From Amphiura filiformis (Eukaryota > Echinodermata > Ophiuroidea > Amphilepidida > Amphiuridae), in NCBI RefSeq assembly GCF_039555335.1, contig NC_092642.1, positions 14,704,243 through 14,768,242 on the forward strand: 64,000 nucleotides of DNA, read 5' to 3'. This document shows positions 1 through 11,235 of this stretch, one piece after another. The notes beneath the pieces were generated by a model, which searched no databases, was not told the DNA's origin, and saw only the letters and a program-made list of their open reading frames with translations. How positions within the stretch are numbered: position 1 is the first letter of the stretch; every line of letters begins with the position of its first letter. Both the position numbers and the translations under genes were made by a program.

Positions 1-1072
1 TTGATTTGAAAAATTTAAAAACTATACCCTCCCAATTTTTTTCTTTTTGAAAATAATTTTTTGTTGGTCAAAAATTATCACCTTTTTCCAAAAATGATGC
101 TTTCAGAAAAAGTTGCACTTTTCAACATCCTATACATGTAATGTACAAAAATATTCTCGATATCAACGTGATCAATTGTTAGTTAATTTTCTTAAATTCT
201 GTGTATCAGATTACTCAGTCACCCATGCAATCATCTTTCAGTATAGAACAATGATTCATTGACATGAATTTTGACATGAATGGGGTTTTCAGTCGGTGTT
301 TCAAAAATGGTAAAATCACTATAGGAGTAGAAATAAATGTTGTAGTCTGATGCTTATTTCTTTCGTTGGCTTAAAATTTACTTGCATATGGTAGACTGAA
401 ACAGTTGCAAAGATCTATAGCAACGGCTCTCTTAAATAAATGCGTACATTACAAAGAACAAATGGCCAACAATGAGGTTGAATATCAGCATCCAGCCAAA
501 TAACTGTATGCAGCCAATCTCTTGTGGCCATATCATGAGTGTTAGACCTTTATCCAAGAAAGCCATCATTTTAAATCAAAATGCAAGATTCTTCAACTAA
601 CCCAATAATACAGGTAAATGTTCACTCTTTTGGTCAAGTTTATGCGTGGAGAGATCATTTCTCCTTCCTAGTGATTTTGAAACAACTGCTGATTAAAAAC
701 ATCAAAGAAAATCTCATTTTACGCCAAAATTAAGTTCAACAAATCTTTATTTTGCACTGAATGATGGTTGCATGGGTGCCTGAATGATCAGAGACAGAAA
801 GGTGAAGGAAAAAAAACAAAAATTAAATCAACCTTAACATTAATATCGAGAACGTTTTGTAAATTGCAACTTTTTCTGAAAGCATCATTTTTGAAAAAAT
901 GTGATTATTTTTGACCAAAAATATTGTTTTTACAAATGAAACAACTTTGGGAGGGTTGAAAAACGATTCTTCTATTCACAGCTTTTTGAATTTTTCTAAT
1001 CAACAAAATAAATGTCAAGTTATACAAAGATATGTTTTGTAATTTTAGGGGGGGGGGTTCTTTTGAACCCTG
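1..1072. mobile_element. MITE family A, copy 1 (left end outside window)
   Basis: A non-autonomous DNA element with long, nearly palindromic arms. Its right terminus (GAACCCTG followed by TA at 1073) matches the right terminus of the complete copy at 47514-48697, and the interior runs collinear with that copy. The left end is cut by the window edge. Termini plus TA flanks are compatible with Tc1/mariner-style insertion, which is inference. No coding capacity is seen. Confidence 0.8.
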
Positions 1073-1074
1073 TA

Positions 1075-2218
1075 TAAACTACTTGCAATAATAGTTACAG
1101 ATGATGTGCTTTTTAAAATCAGATTTAAATTTAATCTAAATCCAGATTGAAATCTGATGAATCGACTCGGCACGTAATGGTACGACTTCACAACAATAAT
1201 ATGTTTACATTATTAATTTAAATCGGCTCAAATAATATGTGTGTTTACTGACATGAACAATGTTCAATTAACCAGAAAATCCTAGGATGTCTTTATTTTT
1301 CTATTTCATTTATAAGATCTATGTTCAGTGCTCCATGAATGCAAAATAAATGATCTGTCTGGGTTTACAATTTTATGTTTTGATGGCCCTCTGTAAGTTC
1401 AAAACCCGGGCACGGGGTTCATGCGTACTTTTTGACGTCTGATGTACTTTAGATTGTAATGCTTTACGAGCGTACCAGATTTAAGGAAGCCCCATCATGC
1501 ACTGTAAAAGTGTTATCACTAGAGTTTCAACTGCCACTTTACTTTTCAAATCCCATTGAACTCTGTGCAAAAGATGTTGTTTTAGAATTGCCCGTGTGTC
1601 ATTATTAGTTGGTCGATTTCAGATCTAAAGTGATGTATGCATGAAGGATAATCCACACCTTCTGTAGATAACATAAAATGTGAAATCGACCAACCTTTAG
1701 AAGGTGTTTTTATTGTAAATATATCTGTCCAAATTCAAATTTAACCATGCACGTGTGTATGCAGTGGGCGGGCAGTGGTGTGTGTTCACTCACACAGCTG
1801 TGCTAACCGCAAGACTTGCTGGGAAGTGCTTAAATCATCCTCTGCGAGCGTACTAACTTCTTTCTTTTGACTTTTTAAGACAATGTTTGTGTAATCTAAT
1901 GCGAGGTTTTGATATTTATCATGGGCCAACCTCTCAGTTACTTCATTTTAGTCACACAAAAATATACCATGCACGCAAAAGGACAAATTAAAGTTGCTCC
2001 GATGTTCAAAAACTGGGGTAAATTGTCCCTCAAATTCATGGGATTTAGGAAATAATGGTTTGCAATTTTTTTAAATTAATTTTGTTATTCTTATTTTTTT
2101 ATGTCTGAACTATGTAATACATATCAGTTTGACTGATCTCGCTTAAAGCTCTGCCAATTCTGGCTGGAGGTATTGGACCAGGTATACCAGAATTTAAGCT
2201 GGTAGACGCTCATTCTTA
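1075..2218. other. Intergenic stretch, no gene seen
   Basis: AT-rich sequence without a supportable gene. A short inverted repeat (GGTCGATTTCA near 1612 against TGAAATCGACC near 1681) is the only structure I noticed. Confidence 0.5.
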
Positions 2219-3745
2219 TTCAGAGGGGCTAAGGTCTGGAATTCACTTGATCCTAAACTGAAATCACCTCTCCCAATTAGCACAGCAACTTTCAAAACAA
2301 TATACAACTCTCAATTTTATGATTCTTAAATTGCAGTCTTTAATTTGTTTCATAAAGGGTTCACAAAAAATAACTCCCCCTCTAAAATTACAAGACATTT
2401 CTTTGCATAACGTGACATAGATTTCGTTGTTTTGAAAAATCTAAAAACCTGTGAATAAAGGAATCATTTTCCTACCCTCCCAAAGTTCTTTCATTAAAAA
2501 TCTTTTGTTTTGGCCAAAAATAATCCCATTTTCCAAAAATGATGCTGACAGAAAAAGTTGCACTTTTCCACATCCTATACATTTAATGTACAAAAACATT
2601 CTCGATATCAATGTTTTGATTTATTTAATGGTGTTTTTGTTTTCTTTAATTTTTATGTATACGATTACCCAGTCACCCATGCAATCATCTTGCAGTATAA
2701 AACAATGACTAATTAACATGTACGGGGTTTTTCTAGAAAATTTTATTGAGCCGGTGTTTCAAAAATGGTAAAATCAACTTAGGAGTTGCAAAACATTTCT
2801 TTACATAACTTAACATTCATTTTGTTGATTTGAAAAATTTAAAAACCTGTGAATAGGGGCATCTGTTTGCTACCCTACCAAAGTTATCCCTTCTCAAAAT
2901 CTTTTTTGTTTTGGTAAAAAATTATCACATTTTCCCAAAATGATGCTTTAAAAAAGTACAAAATGTACAAAACTTTCTCGGTATCAATGTTACGATTGAT
3001 TTAATTGAATGTTTTTTTTTTCCTTCACCTTTTTGTCTCTGAAGCCTTAGTTACCCATACAACCATCACGTAGTGCAAAATAATGATTTGTTGAAGCTAA
3101 TTTTGACATAAATGAGGATGTTGAAAAGTGCAACTTTTTCTGAAAGCATCATTTTTAGAAAACGTGATTATTTTTGGCCAAAACAACAAGATTTTCAGAC
3201 GAAATTTTAGGGGGGAGTTATTTTTTGTGAACCCTTTATTTTGGCTTCATTCGTTTATTTTGCAAAACAAGATTTGTTTGAGTTGTATTTATACTATAAT
3301 GCTAGGTCTTAATACTATTGTGTGCAATCAGTTTCCATATTGAATTATTTTTTATTTGACATTAAATGAATTATTTAGTTTGTATTTGGTGCAATCGATA
3401 GTTTTGAATAATAGTAACGTTTTATAGCTATGCTGGTTCATAGGTTGATTTTCGTAGTGTTTTATCTTTTAAGTAGTTTTAATGCTTATGGTCCCCCATA
3501 TTATTTGATCATTTATTCTATATGTTTTGTATGTAGTATTAATAGTATTTTAAACATGCTGTAAAGTTACATTGTAATTTGATTTATTTTGAAAGCATTG
3601 TATTTATCTAAATTTGCAATAATATTGTGTATTTGAATGTATGTAGTATTTTAAAACCTTAATAATGATCCCTGGGCCTCAAGGAAGAACAGATGTGTTT
3701 TCAACTGATTGAGTGTCCCAGGTTAAAGAAGAAATAAAATAAACA
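2219..3745 (+). mobile_element. LINE 3' end (CR1/L2-like), split by a MITE
   Basis: The frame 2219-2329 reads a typical end of a LINE reverse-transcriptase ORF (F-R-G-A-K-V-W-N-S-L then a TATFK-like stretch and a stop at 2327). After the inserted MITE at 2355-3237 the 3' UTR continues and ends at about 3660-3745 with a GGGCCTCAAGGAAGAACAG-type segment, a CCCAGG segment and an A-rich AATAAA tail, as is usual for CR1/L2-like tails. The 5' portion is missing. The clade assignment is an inference. Confidence 0.7.
2355..3237. mobile_element. MITE family A, copy 2, inserted in LINE 3' UTR
   Basis: 883 bp. It begins AAGGGTTCACAAAAAATAAC and ends with the reverse complement; both ends are flanked by TA (2353-2354 and 3238-3239). 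The arms are long inverted repeats collinear with the complete copy at 47514. It sits directly after the stop codon of the LINE remnant, so it is younger than that LINE insertion. Confidence 0.8.
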
Positions 3746-4227
3746 AGAGCTTTCCATAAGTGAGCTGAGGACGGAAGGAATGACTTTGGTGGCTGACCAG
3801 GTTGGATCTTGGAATTCTGACAGCTTACATGGTCGTGGGATCTCAGCGCAGCAGACTATGATCAATGATCATATAGGATCTAGTAACAGGTGTTGAAGGA
3901 GTTCTGGAGCTTCGCCATAGTACATCCTTTGAAGGACTCCCATATGAGGTCTTTCCACCTTCTTCTTTGAGGGAAAATGGGGCAACTTTGAATTTTGACC
4001 CCTGTACAACAAGCAAATCCACCGTGGACTTTGTGGTCTAAGGGCCAAAATTTGAATTCAGCTTAATTAAGTTGGTCGTCAACTTTGCCGATTATGGAAT
4101 GCGATTTTTCTAGCATAGAACTAGTCTAGAAAGACTTTTCCCATGCATGCATCAAAATATACTCCGGCAACTACAATTTGTCCATGTAATGGGCAATTCC
4201 GAGTTGAAATACATACATTCTAAAAGA
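3746..4227. other. Intergenic stretch, no gene seen
   Basis: No splice-supported exon, RNA gene or complete mobile element was found here. Confidence 0.5.
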
Positions 4228-4458
4228 CACTGTGTCACAGGGGAAGTTGCCCAAAATAGTACAACATTTTCAAAATAGACCAAAGTTATGGTTAAACTTT
4301 AAATGAAGTTGCATAACATAGCACACATTTTCTCGAGGTTAAGGCAAAGTTGCACAAATTTGCAAAAAAATGGTGAATGATAACTTTGCGCAGCTGAGCA
4401 CAATTTAGTGAAAACTTTTGACAATTTTGGACAACTTTGGCAATTCCCCCTGTAACAT
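4228..4458. repeat. Small foldback element
   Basis: Inverted arms: the segment starting CTGTGTCACAGGGGAAGTTGC near 4230 pairs imperfectly with the segment ending GGCAATTCCCCCTGTAAC near 4456. The spacer is AT-rich and has no coding potential. Confidence 0.5.
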
Positions 4459-4480
4459 CGGGCCTTCTTAATGGGGTTAC

Positions 4481-4575
4481 CGGAATGGGTGACTACATTG
4501 AAATATACACCCCCTGTGTGAGAGTTACATCTTGCATATGGGGTGTATGGATTTCAACTGGAATAGCCCACTATA
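4481..4575. repeat. Short foldback (TACACCCC stem)
   Basis: Arms around GAAATATACACCCC (4499) and GGGGTGTATGGATTTCAA (4540) form an imperfect hairpin. It resembles a short MITE widely dispersed in marine invertebrates, which is from general knowledge and unverified here. Confidence 0.5.
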
Positions 4576-4674
4576 CCCGACAGCCCATCGTCATGTTAGC
4601 CAGGTCCATTGTATTTCATCGCATCTGATTGGCTGAAAATGCCACTGCATTTGAGAAGCGTTAAGGGGTACTAC

Positions 4675-5022
4675 ACCCTCGATAAATTTGTGTCTATTTT
4701 TGCATTTTTCTCAAAACTAATAACACAGTGGTAAAAAAAAGTTATGTATATTATAGGGGCAAGGAATCCAATTACTACACTGCAATTTCAGTGAACCAAG
4801 ACAAGCGGTTTGTTATTTATGATCAGAAATAAGGTACCGCTAGGATGTACCTCGTTTCCTATCATATATACTGAACCGCTTGTCTTGAGTCACTGAAATG
4901 TCAGTGTAGTAATTGGATTCCTTGCCCCTATAATATACATAACTTTTGTTACCAGTGTGTAATTATTTTTTGAGAAAAATGCAAAAATAGTCACAAATTT
5001 ACCACATGGGTGTAGTACCCCC
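4675..5022. mobile_element. TTAA-flanked MITE family B, copy 1
   Basis: 348-bp near-palindrome. It begins GGGGTACTACACCC and ends with its complement GGGTGTAGTACCCCC, with TTAA on both sides (4671-4674 and 5023-5026). TTAA target duplications are typical of piggyBac-type elements, so a piggyBac-derived MITE is the likely class. Other copies lie at 7981-8327 and 63515-63866, with a partial one ending at 49133. This copy ends about 80 bp upstream of the GC box of the lectin/aerolysin gene. Confidence 0.85.
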
Positions 5023-5103
5023 TTAAAAGTTAGTAGGATAAATAGTAGTACCACTGTGCGATGATACCGTGTCACTGCATTAGACCATCGACGGTTCATT
5101 TGT

Positions 5104-5193
5104 GGGCGGGGCTTTGTCGAAATGGTATAAAGCTTGGTGTGGTGAAATGTTCATGTTATTTCATACTCGTGGAGGCAAGTGACGAAACAAAAG
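5104..5193 (+). promoter_or_regulatory. Putative promoter and noncoding exon of the lectin/aerolysin gene
   Basis: A GC box (GGGCGGGGC, 5104-5112) lies 14 bp before TATAAA (5126-5131). The expected start site is near 5155, and a strong donor follows (AAAAG then GTAAGC at 5194). This would give a 5' UTR exon of roughly 40 bp spliced to the coding exon whose acceptor is TTTTCAG (6746) or TTTCAG (6755). All of this is read from motifs; no transcript supports it. Confidence 0.5.
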
Positions 5194-5235
5194 GTAAGCC
5201 ATTTTTTTATCGTATCGTAAAAATAAATTGCATAA

Positions 5236-5690
5236 TTGAATACAAATTTTAATGCAAATTATTAAAAGTTGATATTTTTTTAAATTTATCAGTCCTCGAA
5301 GTTAACTTTATACATCTAATGATATACACTTTAAAAAGTGTATAGCTGGGAGTAAAAGCCGACTATCATATGAACATTTTTATCTTCCGTATTAAAGATA
5401 TAGGCCTACATGAGGTTTTACAAAAGACTTACAATTTTGGGATCTTTTTCAATATTTCCATAAGTATGATGTTCGGCTTTTCATCCCAGCTACATACGCT
5501 TTAAGTGCGTAGCATTAAATTGAAATCTATCTACTTCGAGGACTTTTAAATGTTAAAAATGTCAACTTTTAATAATTTGCCATAAAATTTGCATTATATC
5601 ACGAATTTGAAAAATTCAAACTGATTATTTGATACCAGAAGGACATTCCTCGTATTCAGATTTGGTGTGTCCGATGTGCTCTTAGGTCCC
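5236..5690. mobile_element. MITE family C, copy 1
   Basis: Foldback in the 5' UTR intron of the lectin/aerolysin gene. Arms pair 5238-5345 with 5465-5596 (AGTCCTCGAAGTTAAC against a CTTCGAGGACT segment; GCTGGGAGTAAAAGCCGA against TCGGCTTTTCATCCCAGC). It continues to a tail (CCAGAAGGACATTCCTCG to GATGTGCTCT near 5680) shared with 42008-42338 and 32564-32825. Confidence 0.65.
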
Positions 5691-6746
5691 ACTAAAATAC
5701 TGTGCAAAGGTTGGTGACCAGGCCGTTGACCACAGTATTTTACATGTTTTACTTTTATACCAATGTGTCAACAATTTGTTTGAATCTACTAACAGTTTGG
5801 TTGAAATTAGTGTTGGGCGATGTCTTTATTAATTTGTTGTTCAAATAATATTCAACAATTTCCAGGATCTGTGGTGAAACGAAGGTACTTGTACAACGTT
5901 TGACGCTTTGAAAATGCCCAGCATTTGGTAGGGATTCATATTTCCACAACGTTGGGCAAAATCTTTTGCAGTGTTCTGCTTACCTAACGTTCTCAGTTGG
6001 TATTACAGAGTTGTTAAAAATGAAGTGAACTTTGAAATGGTTGGTTTTATTCAAATAAGTATAACTCGGGTTTGGAGTGAGCAAATACAACATTTTCTTT
6101 TTCTAATTAGACGTTTAGAAGCTGTTCCTTTCAATGATAGTTTCATATACAGCGGATTCCTTCTAGATTGTGTTCAAAAGCGCCACAAACGTGAGTTTAA
6201 TTCAATTTGAATTACCCTGCATGGGGATTGCACATTCAATGATTAAACGTAAAATACGCATTAATTTTGATGTTTATTTGAAAAACACTCTTTATCAGAA
6301 AGACTCTGTTTATCAGAAACAAACAAACAAGACCAATACGCTATTTCTATTTGACATACATCTTTTGAAAAAGAACATCAGGCCTAAACAACAAATTATA
6401 TATGAAAGTACGAGTATGTTTGATAAATCAAGAGTGGCGGCGGAAGCATTAAAGTTTAGGGGTGTCGAGCATAATTATGTTCCAGTTGTACTGGGACACG
6501 CAAAAAAAAATTCCGGATAATTTAGTCCAAAATGACGCGAATATTGGTATTTGATGGGCAGTGCGCGTGAAATTGTTCAATTTTCCCATATTCCAAAAAA
6601 TTAAGATGTGCAAAAAAGGAAGATGTACAGGACAATGATTGTTATTTGGATTTTTTAGGGGGGAGGGTGGCGTTCCCACCATGGAAGAAATATAGGGGAA
6701 ACATGTCCCCTTACATTCGCCGCTTTATGTAAATCATCCTTTTCAG
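5691..6746 (+). other. Rest of the 5' UTR intron, no other gene seen
   Basis: Intronic under the proposed gene model. Short open frames here show no recognisable domain. Confidence 0.4.
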
Positions 6747-6781
6747 ATATTTCAGATACAAATTTTGAACCAGACGAGACG

Positions 6782-9735
6782 ATGCCAGTGTATTTCCTCA
6801 TCAAGCAGAGTTCGGGTGGAAAATTCTTCCACCCTTATGGTGGAAAAAGTAATCCTGGAGATAATACGGATATAGTCCTGCATCCAGACCGACATGATCA
6901 TTTGTACTGGACATTGGAACCAATTGATGGCCATTGGGGTACATCAAGCATGTTTCCAGTGGAAAATCATTCACCCAAAGAAAGGAAGCCTGACACCAGG
7001 GAACGGCACTCAGCTTGTGCTTCACAGTGATCGTCATTACGCAGCTTTGTTCGCACTCGACGCTGTCAATGACCATGTTATACACAAAGGTGGGAGGTAT
7101 GTCTTTGACCCAACATTCGACACATTATAAAATATTATAAATATCTTTTTATTATATACGTCAATTCATTAAATTTTATAACATCATGGTCCAAAACATA
7201 GAGGTTATCCACTTTACTCATATGTGATTTCTAACAAAAGGTGCTGGTTCCCGTAGGTGGGAGGTATGTCTTTGACCCAACATTCGACACATTATAAAAT
7301 ATTATAAATATCTTTTTATTATATTCGTCAATTCATTAAATTTTATAACATCATGGTCCAAAACATAGAGGTTATCCACTTTAATCATATGTGATTTCTA
7401 ACAAAAGGTGCTGGTTCCCGTAGGTGGGAGGTATGTCTTTGACCCAACATTCGACACATTATAAAATATTATAAATATCTTTTTATTATATTCGTCAATT
7501 CATTACATTTTATAACATCATGGTCCAAAACATAGAGGTTATCCACTTTACTCATATGTGATTTCTAACAAAAGGTGCTGGTTCCCGTAGTATTCCTCAT
7601 TCAAACCAATCAATGCACGGAGTTACCTGCATGACTTTGGCGGCTAAGTCTTGGTTGCAGTTGCACAATATGCAAATGCTTCTTTTGAAAATCCTTAAAC
7701 AAGGTATAGCAGTCGCTGATAGGATATGCAGCTTATAGAACACGAATAACCTCTATCGTTCTGTGCGTACAGTATGTCGCACTAAGAGGAAATATTTAAA
7801 TTTTTCATTTTCGAAACTCAAGCTTTTGTATATATTTCAAATGGTATAACTTGTGGGAATAAAGTCTCAAAATTCGTGCCGAATGAGGTATAACAAAATA
7901 CGTCGAACAAAGTTCTCCATCTATCGACCTCTTCATGTTTGTAATTTTATTTAGTGGTTTTAAGAAATCACGTTTGTTTTTGGTACTACACCCCTGATAA
8001 ATTTTGTGACTAATTTGCATTTTTCTAAAAAACAACTACTCACTGGTAACAAAAGTTATGTATATTATAGGGACAAGAAATCCAATTACTTCACTGAAAT
8101 TTCAGTGATTCAAGACAAGTGGTTCATTATATGTTAAGAAATTAGGTACATTCTAGCGGTACCTCTTTTCTTATCAAAAATAACGTACCGCTTGTCTTGA
8201 GTCACTGAAATTCCAGTGTAGTAGCTGGATTCCTTGTTCCACAATATACATAACTTTTGTTACCAGTGTGTTATTACTTTTTGAGAAAAATGCAAAAATA
8301 GACAAAAATTTATCAAGGGGTGTAGTAAATAATACCTTTAGTGCGCAGTGTATAACTAGAATTTGTTTTTATATATTTCTATATAGGTTTGCTCACCCTA
8401 AAGGTGGGAGCCCAAACCCGGGGGATAACACCAAGGTTGAGTTACACTCGGATGTTCATGACGCCATGCGTTTTAAGTTTGTTTCGCCAACAAATCCCAA
8501 CGAGGAGGTACTTGTTTACGGCTACCCGACCATGGGAGGTAAATGGAAGATTATCAACATGGTCAAAGATCCGAAAGCGGAACATACTGTTCAACTTGAA
8601 GTCAGTATTGGAAAGTCCAATACAGAATCCTCGACCTCATCCTTCCAGTATAGCTGGGAGGTGTCAGGTGGACTGACTGTAGATATATTTGAGGCGTCCG
8701 CATCTCAGTCTCTGCAGTACATGATAGAAAAGACATCTTCCACCACCTGGACTGAAGAAACCACCAAGACAACGACTATAAAAGGTAAGGGAGCTTAAGG
8801 AGCTGTGGGTGAAATTCCAACGGCCGTACCATAAAATTGCTTCGCCCACATTTTCGGCCTTCCAAAAAATCTCTACCCCCCTATCCTACCAAAACATCTT
8901 TGCCCCCCCCCCCTCCCCCTTCTTTGTACGTGCCAAATTTTGGCGAATCCAATTTGCTAGTCTTAAGTGGTCTAGATTAATATTTGATATTATAATACAA
9001 GAGTAGCAGGAAATGGGATTCATTCATCACAGCTGAAATACATTTGCAATGTACCAATTGTTTGGACATGGGAGGATCCTAAAATATGGCTCTTAAAAGT
9101 GATATGTACTCAGAAAGTTTGAATGGTCCCTATGTAGTCAAATATTATAAGCTTTACGGTATAAAAATCAGCTGTGCGGATTTCTGGATGTGCAATGAAG
9201 TCACGCTGTTTCTTTGTGTACAGTAAGTTTATAACATTTGGCCCCAGGGGGCCATTCAAACTTTCTGAATACGTACCACTTTTAATAGCCATATTTTAGG
9301 CTCCTCCCATGTTACTAAAATTGGTACATTGCAAGTGTATCTCAGCTGTGATGAATGCCAATTGCTGACGAAGTTTAGGAAATATCACCTCAAACCCCTA
9401 TTAAAAAACCGTTTAAGTAATGGGTTGAGCTACGTCTCATCCATTAATTTACGTTTGTACTGCCTCTGACACATTATTTGGGTGTAAGAAGTAAAAAAAA
9501 ATACAGGCGCTTTATTTCTTTAAAAAAAAGATATATTTATCTACATGAAATAATGTATCTGACGTGTGACTTTAATCAATATCATATTTCAGTCATGCCT
9601 GGAAAGACGGTTGTGACGTGGCAATACGTGTTTGATGTGGAGCAGAACGCCAGCAAGAGTGTATTTAGGAGCAACTTGCTCGCCGATACTGAGAGTGAAC
9701 AGGACGAGCCAAAGGATTTGCAGTACAACGCGTAA
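6782..9735 (+). CDS. Mytilectin-like beta-trefoil lectin fused to aerolysin-like pore-forming module (first exon frame-disrupted)
   Basis: Coding exons are 6782-7096, 8387-8784 and 9593-9735; introns are GTATGT...ATATAG (phase 2) and GTAAGG...TTTCAG (phase 1). About 285 residues would result if two one-base losses near 6938-6940 and 6960-6967 are allowed for. The first half has three beta-trefoil subdomains, each with an HP-x-G-G and an H-x-D-x-H motif: HPYGG/HPDRH, HPKKG/HSDRH, HPKGG/HSDVH. These are the galactose-contact signatures of the mussel mytilectin family (MytiLec, CGL); longer family members carry a C-terminal aerolysin-like domain, as here. The second half is Ser/Thr-rich with an alternating pattern typical of the membrane-inserting hairpin of aerolysin-type pore formers, then a VMPGKTVVTWQY strand. 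There is no signal peptide. Known relatives bind alpha-galactosides and can be cytotoxic; defence or anti-predator roles are inference. In the second subdomain the usual GG is KG, so that site may be weak. The frame breaks could be assembly error, an allele or pseudogenisation. Confidence 0.8.
7090..7590 (+). repeat. Three exact-period 167-bp tandem copies carrying the exon's splice donor
   Basis: Copies start at 7090, 7257 and 7424. Each begins GTGGGAG followed by GTATGT and ends TTCCCGTAG. The first copy overlaps the end of coding exon 1, so the natural donor (7097) is repeated at 7264 and 7431, each time directly preceded by a TAG acceptor-like dinucleotide and seven bases. The copies differ at only a few positions, indicating recent duplication. 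Confidence 0.95.
7591..7980 (+). other. Intron 1 sequence, nothing else seen
   Basis: Intronic DNA between the 167-bp repeats and the TTAA MITE. No motif of note. Confidence 0.4.
7981..8327. mobile_element. MITE family B, copy 2 (intronic)
   Basis: Near-palindrome collinear with 4675-5022, including the CAAGACAAG...CTTGTCTTG arms. The outer bases have decayed (GGTACTACACCCC on the left, GGGGTGTAGTA on the right), so the TTAA flanks are gone. It ends about 60 bp before the acceptor of coding exon 2. Confidence 0.85.
8785..9592 (+). repeat. Intron 2 with a foldback element (about 9005-9370)
   Basis: Within the intron, a segment beginning near 9005 (CATTCATCACAGCTG) pairs with one ending near 9370 (CAGCTGTGATGAATG). 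The inner arms AAAGTTTGAATGG (9115) and CCATTCAAACTTT (9251) also pair. A short polypyrimidine run of C residues lies at 8905-8930. No coding sequence was seen. Confidence 0.65.
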
Positions 9736-9976
9736 ATGAGAACATTACGTGGTCACTGCCATAATCGAAGCATACCTGCGGGGTGCTGTTCTATTGACTG
9801 GATAATACACCGTGAACATTATATGACCAGTGATTTGGTGTTTTTCACGGATTTTCTGCGTTGATTTTTAAGGCACAGATCACGTTATGATATTATTATT
9901 ATTGAAGATAAATACAAAATTATAATACATTAGCACTACTAAAATTATGAAGTTAAAGTTAGTCAAGATATTTGCA

Positions 9977-10434
9977 CACGGGTGTTTGATGTGACCATTT
10001 ATTAACATTATTTAATGTTCAATTCTAGACCTGTATAATACCAACAGCTATCACACTAATATACACAGATATTTTTAGCTATTTTAAACATAATAAAAGA
10101 TTTTCATTTCTATATCAAATTATTCATTTTTTTATGATTTTTGTGATAATTTTTATTCTATAAAACTGTACATTTGTGAGCAAATTGAGGGCGCTATTGA
10201 CATATATTTTGAATTTAAATTAGCCAAATAATATGACCTTTTCTTTACATTTCATGATAAAAAGATTTTTGAAAACTTCCTTGCCATTTATAAGTCTTAT
10301 TTCTGATGTTCTAATACCATTATACAAGTGTATACCCCTTATAAAGATGCAAACATGATTTAGGATAAATAGCGCCATCATTGTTTAACTTTTCTTTAAA
10401 ATGACCCAGTTTTACAAGCCATCAAACAACCGTG
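9977..10434. mobile_element. MITE family E, copy 1, in the 3' end of the lectin/aerolysin gene
   Basis: 458 bp with inverted ends CACGGGTGTTTGATG and CATCAAACAACCGTG, both flanked by TGCA. The interior is shared with 13680-13983. It begins about 240 bp after the stop codon. It carries AATAAA at 10092-10097, the first canonical polyadenylation hexamer I see after the stop, so the element may provide the 3' end of the transcript (inference). Confidence 0.7.
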
Positions 10435-10689
10435 TGCACGCGCCGTGGAGTTATTGTATGTATTAACTCCATGGCAAGTGTAATTATTTTGACGAATGCA
10501 TTTACATGAGTACAATACGTCATATATTTCGAGTATATTAGTCATATTTAATCAATAGGTAATGTTAATTGTTATACTCATTATTTTAGTTTGAACATTT
10601 AGGGAAACTATCTTAAAATTAAAACACTGTCAGGCCACTGACTTGGTATGAAGGCAAGGCTGCATGTAACTGGTCAGCAAAACCGATCA

Positions 10690-11235
10690 CCGTATTTGCT
10701 GGCGAAGTGATGTAATAATCGGATTAACTACCACGCCTAACAATAGGGTAAAACAATTGTTGAATATACCGCACTTCACTAGTACGTTCACGCGGAACCT
10801 CTGCATTGAACCATAACATGCTGCTCACTCGCACTTGTAAGATCAGTATCTTTGAAAAGAACAGTATTCAACCTATGATTAGGCCAAAAAAAGGTTTGTC
10901 TCAAAGCTTACGAGTGGTTTGAAAACAAATGCGAAATGCGATTTTTTTTTTTTTAAATTCCCGACTTGGTATTTTTATGGTATTTGAGAAAAAATAATTA
11001 GATATTCGCCGATTTTTTTTTAATAAAAAAAAATTGCGCATTTTTTTTTTCAAGTCGCGCGATTTTACAAATGCGCGCGCAAGCTTTGAGACAACCATTT
11101 TTTGGCATTACAAACATACACAGGTGATGAGCGCAAATGAACCTTATTGTAGTGCAGCGCGATATATTCAAAAATTGTTTTACCCTATTACTATGGTAGT
11201 TAATCAGATTATTACATCACTTTCGCCAGCAAATT
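10690..11235. repeat. Foldback element
   Basis: Outer arms: GCTGGCGAAGTGATGTAATAA (10698) against TTATTACATCACTTTCGCC (11208), and GGGTAAAACAATTG against CAATTGTTTTACCC-like sequence near 11172. Inner arms: GTTTGTCTCAAAGCTT (10894) against AAGCTTTGAGACAACC (11080). The spacer is T-rich. Short frames inside are side effects of the palindrome. Confidence 0.7.

Noticed and set aside
6170-6520. 116-codon frame on +
   Set aside because: It lies in the proposed 5' UTR intron; no homology is recognisable and no donor or acceptor fits.
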